Of a stretch of DNA of 64,000 nucleotides, positions 62,355 to 64,000 are shown one piece after another (positions within the stretch are counted from its first letter, which is position 1; each line of letters begins with the position of its first letter). The notes beneath the pieces are model-generated. The model did no database searches. It saw only the letters and a program-made list of their open reading frames with translations, and was not told where the DNA came from. The stretch spans positions 496,001 through 560,000 of the forward strand of contig NZ_CP107845.1 in assembly GCF_041431415.1 (NCBI RefSeq), given 5' to 3'. Origin of the DNA: Streptomyces sp. NBC_00513. Its GTDB lineage: Bacteria > Actinomycetota > Actinomycetes > Streptomycetales > Streptomycetaceae. The translations under genes were made by a program, and so were the position numbers.

Positions 62355-62909
62355 ATGTCGTACGTACGCACCTTTCTGCCGTGGATCGTCTTCGCGGTGT
62401 TCCCGTCCACCCAGTGGCAGTGGGGCGCGCTCGCCGGACTCGTGGCGGCCATCGCCGTGACCGTCCAGCAGCGACGGGCCGGTGCCGCTCTCGACGCGCT
62501 GATCATCGAGATCGGCTCGGCGGTGTTCTTCGCGGTGCTGACCGGCATCGCCTTCGCCGACCCGCACTCCCCCGTGCACGGCTACTCGGCGGCCCTCTCC
62601 TCGGCCACGCTCGCCCTCATCGCCGGCGTCTCGCTGCTGGTGGGCAAGCCCTTCACTTCGGGCATCGCCAAGCGCAGCACCCCCCGCGAGGCATGGGGGC
62701 TGAGGCCGTTCATCCGGGCGAACACCGTCATCACCGGCGCGTGGACCACCGCCTTCGCCGTCACCGCCGTCGCGCTCGCGGCCCTCGCCCACGCAGGCCA
62801 GGGTCACTCGGCGGCCGCCACACTCGTCCAGGCCGCCGGGTTCGTCCTTCCCATGCTGTTCACGGTCCGCCACGTCGCCGCCGTCCAGGCGAAGACCGGC
62901 GCCCGCTGA
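62355..62909 (+). CDS. membrane protein controlled by PadR, 184 aa
   Basis: The protein has about six hydrophobic segments (WIVFAVFPSTQWQWGALAGL at the start, then LDALIIEIGSAVFFAVLTGI, and FVLPMLFTVRHVAAVQAKTG at the end). It is a small polytopic membrane protein without a recognisable transport motif. The upstream GGAGGC-like leader is absent; GGGGG lies ahead of ATG 62355. Its divergent PadR neighbour suggests that it answers a small compound. Confidence 0.8.
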   Translation: MSYVRTFLPWIVFAVFPSTQWQWGALAGLVAAIAVTVQQRRAGAALDALIIEIGSAVFFAVLTGIAFADPHSPVHGYSAALSSATLALIAGVSLLVGKPFTSGIAKRSTPREAWGLRPFIRANTVITGAWTTAFAVTAVALAALAHAGQGHSAAATLVQAAGFVLPMLFTVRHVAAVQAKTGAR

Positions 62910-63126
62910 CGCCCGGCCCGTTCAGGTGCCGCGGGGGCTCACGGACCTCCCCCGGCGTGTGGGCATCCGGGGCGGGGCGGCGGCTCGAACCGGGGACGTC
63001 TGGTCGTCTCGAACGCCGCGACGACGCCCCACGGGCAACGGACGCGAGTGCCCGGCTGCCACGGCGTCGGCCCTGTCAGAGGCTGCGCCTAGGCTGTCCG
63101 CACGGACCGGGATCAAGGAGCATGCA

Positions 63127-64000
63127 GTGCGGATAGAGCGTCACCAGGTAGGCGAGACAGTCGTTTCGGCGGCTCGTGAGGACTTCGTGGACCGGATCGG
63201 GGGACAGGTCCGATCCATGTCGAAGGCCGGCCGGATGGCCACCTACGAATGGCAGTCGATCGCCGAGGAGTTCCACGACTACCTGGGCGCCCTGTCCGTC
63301 GAGACGCCCGGCCTCGATTCTCCGGAGGCCCGGGCCGCTCTCAAGGACGCCGCCGAGGCGGCGGCCGGCGCCGTCTCCTACGCGGCGTACCACCCTCACT
63401 GCAGCTTCCAGGTCTTCCTCGATTACGTGAACTTCGGCATGAGTTACGGCCCGGATGTCGAGGACGATGCCGAGGACGATGCCGAGGGAAGCGTCACCCC
63501 TGGCGAGTGGATCGACGCGTTCTGCCTGGCGCTCCTGAGGGACAAGGCCCAGTGGCACGGTGAGGCCTTCCACTTCGCCCGCCAGAAATTCGCGGAGCAG
63601 GCGCAGGGAAGCCCTGCCGGCGAGCTCGTCACGGGGTTCATGGCCGAGGTCCTCGACGACACCGGAGACGATGAGGACTACCCGCCGAGCCCGCAGGCGA
63701 AGCTGGCAGCCATCGACGCCGCGCTGGCCCGCATCGGCAGTCGGGCCCGGGAGACCAACCAACACCTCCTCGATCGGCCGGACAGTGTCGCACTGAGGAC
63801 CCTGCGCGCCGTGGCCGCCGAGGATCGGGAGGGCTTCGACTCCGGACTGGCCGCCCTTCTGCTCGCACACAGCACCGTCAACAGCCCCGCTGCCTCTCCG
63901 AGCAGCCTCCTCCCGCTCCTGCCGCTCGGTCTGGCCGCGCTCGCGTACCGGACCCGTGGTTGGATGCCGGCTCTCCACACCGATTACCTGCCGCACGCCC
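63127..64000 (+). CDS. Imm49 family immunity protein, 3' end beyond the window
   Basis: GTG 63127 with AAGGAG at 8 nt spacing opens a frame still open at the last base (291 codons). The sequence follows Imm49 proteins: VGETVVSAAREDFVDRIGGQ, MATYEWQSIAEEFHDYLGAL, then FQVFLDYVNFGMSYGPD and EGFDSGLAALLLAHSTVNSP. Imm49 is a predicted immunity family of polymorphic toxin systems. No toxin gene is on the left side, so the partner, if any, is to the right. A 12-bp repeat (GAGGACGATGCC twice) codes for an acidic loop. Confidence 0.85.
   Translation, partial: MRIERHQVGETVVSAAREDFVDRIGGQVRSMSKAGRMATYEWQSIAEEFHDYLGALSVETPGLDSPEARAALKDAAEAAAGAVSYAAYHPHCSFQVFLDYVNFGMSYGPDVEDDAEDDAEGSVTPGEWIDAFCLALLRDKAQWHGEAFHFARQKFAEQAQGSPAGELVTGFMAEVLDDTGDDEDYPPSPQAKLAAIDAALARIGSRARETNQHLLDRPDSVALRTLRAVAAEDREGFDSGLAALLLAHSTVNSPAASPSSLLPLLPLGLAALAYRTRGWMPALHTDYLPHA

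Overview
The window is chromosomal DNA of a high-GC actinobacterium, almost certainly Streptomyces or a close relative. The evidence is the strong third-position GC bias, frequent GTG and TTG starts, long meaningless open frames opposite real genes, and family content: CGNR zinc-finger regulator, XRE/DUF5753 regulators, an RsbQ/RsbP-like pair, a DUF2637 (SpdB-like) protein, DUF5819-HTTM, Imm49 and HEAT-repeat proteins. The mix of small regulators paired with enzymes, degraded genes and lineage-specific hypotheticals suggests an accessory or arm region rather than core chromosome. No rRNA, tRNA, CRISPR array or intact insertion sequence is visible.

0-7.7 kb: a hypothetical protein, a 5'-broken DsbA-like thiol protein, then four enzyme/regulator units: a dinucleotide-binding oxidoreductase plus an inositol-phosphatase-like protein divergent from a LysR regulator; a CGNR regulator divergent from an alpha/beta hydrolase; and a quinone-oxidoreductase-like MDR protein divergent from a TetR regulator, with a three-copy operator between them. 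7.9-12.1 kb: a translationally coupled pair, a STAND (NACHT-like) ATPase with an N-terminal HTH-like region and a 925-residue all-helical protein. Together they look like one STAND receptor split in two, and this is the best candidate here for an undescribed defence or signalling system. 12.8-14.9 kb: a coupled RsbQ-like hydrolase and RsbP-like PAS/PP2C phosphatase.

15.6-20.2 kb: a leftward cluster (membrane protein, beta-lactamase-fold serine hydrolase, small protein, HEAT protein) divergent from an IS30-HTH/MarR fusion regulator. 20.2-25.6 kb: degraded sequence, a small secreted protein, an HTH/coiled-coil/membrane protein, a nicotinamidase-like enzyme and small hypotheticals. 25.7-31.3 kb: glucose-6-phosphate dehydrogenase, a secreted DUF3494 ice-binding protein with low-complexity tail, and a DUF5819-HTTM pair. 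31.4-37.5 kb: a gene-poor stretch with an XRE/DUF5753 regulator, a frameshifted histidine-kinase-like ATPase, unusual short repeats and a DUF2637 membrane protein; it looks like a decayed mobile or plasmid-derived region.

37.8-49.6 kb: VOC protein, MmyB-type regulator, tautomerase, serine hydrolase, a copper block (CopC-CopD fusion, YcnI and a His-rich membrane protein, with a 17-bp bidirectional terminator), SDR, mannosyltransferase-like membrane protein, and an ECF sigma factor with an overlapping anti-sigma-like membrane protein. 50-53.5 kb: a HEAT protein and MerR-HEAT fusion behind a 19-bp-spacer MerR-type promoter, a STAS antagonist and a third serine hydrolase. 53.6-57.1 kb: a DNA-photodamage pair (SPL-like radical SAM protein and iron-sulfur photolyase) with an ABC-ATPase P-loop remnant fused in frame just upstream, then a cupin. 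57.4-64 kb: IPT/TIG secreted protein, a giant HEAT protein, a tiny secreted peptide, a PadR-controlled membrane protein, and an Imm49 immunity protein running off the right edge.
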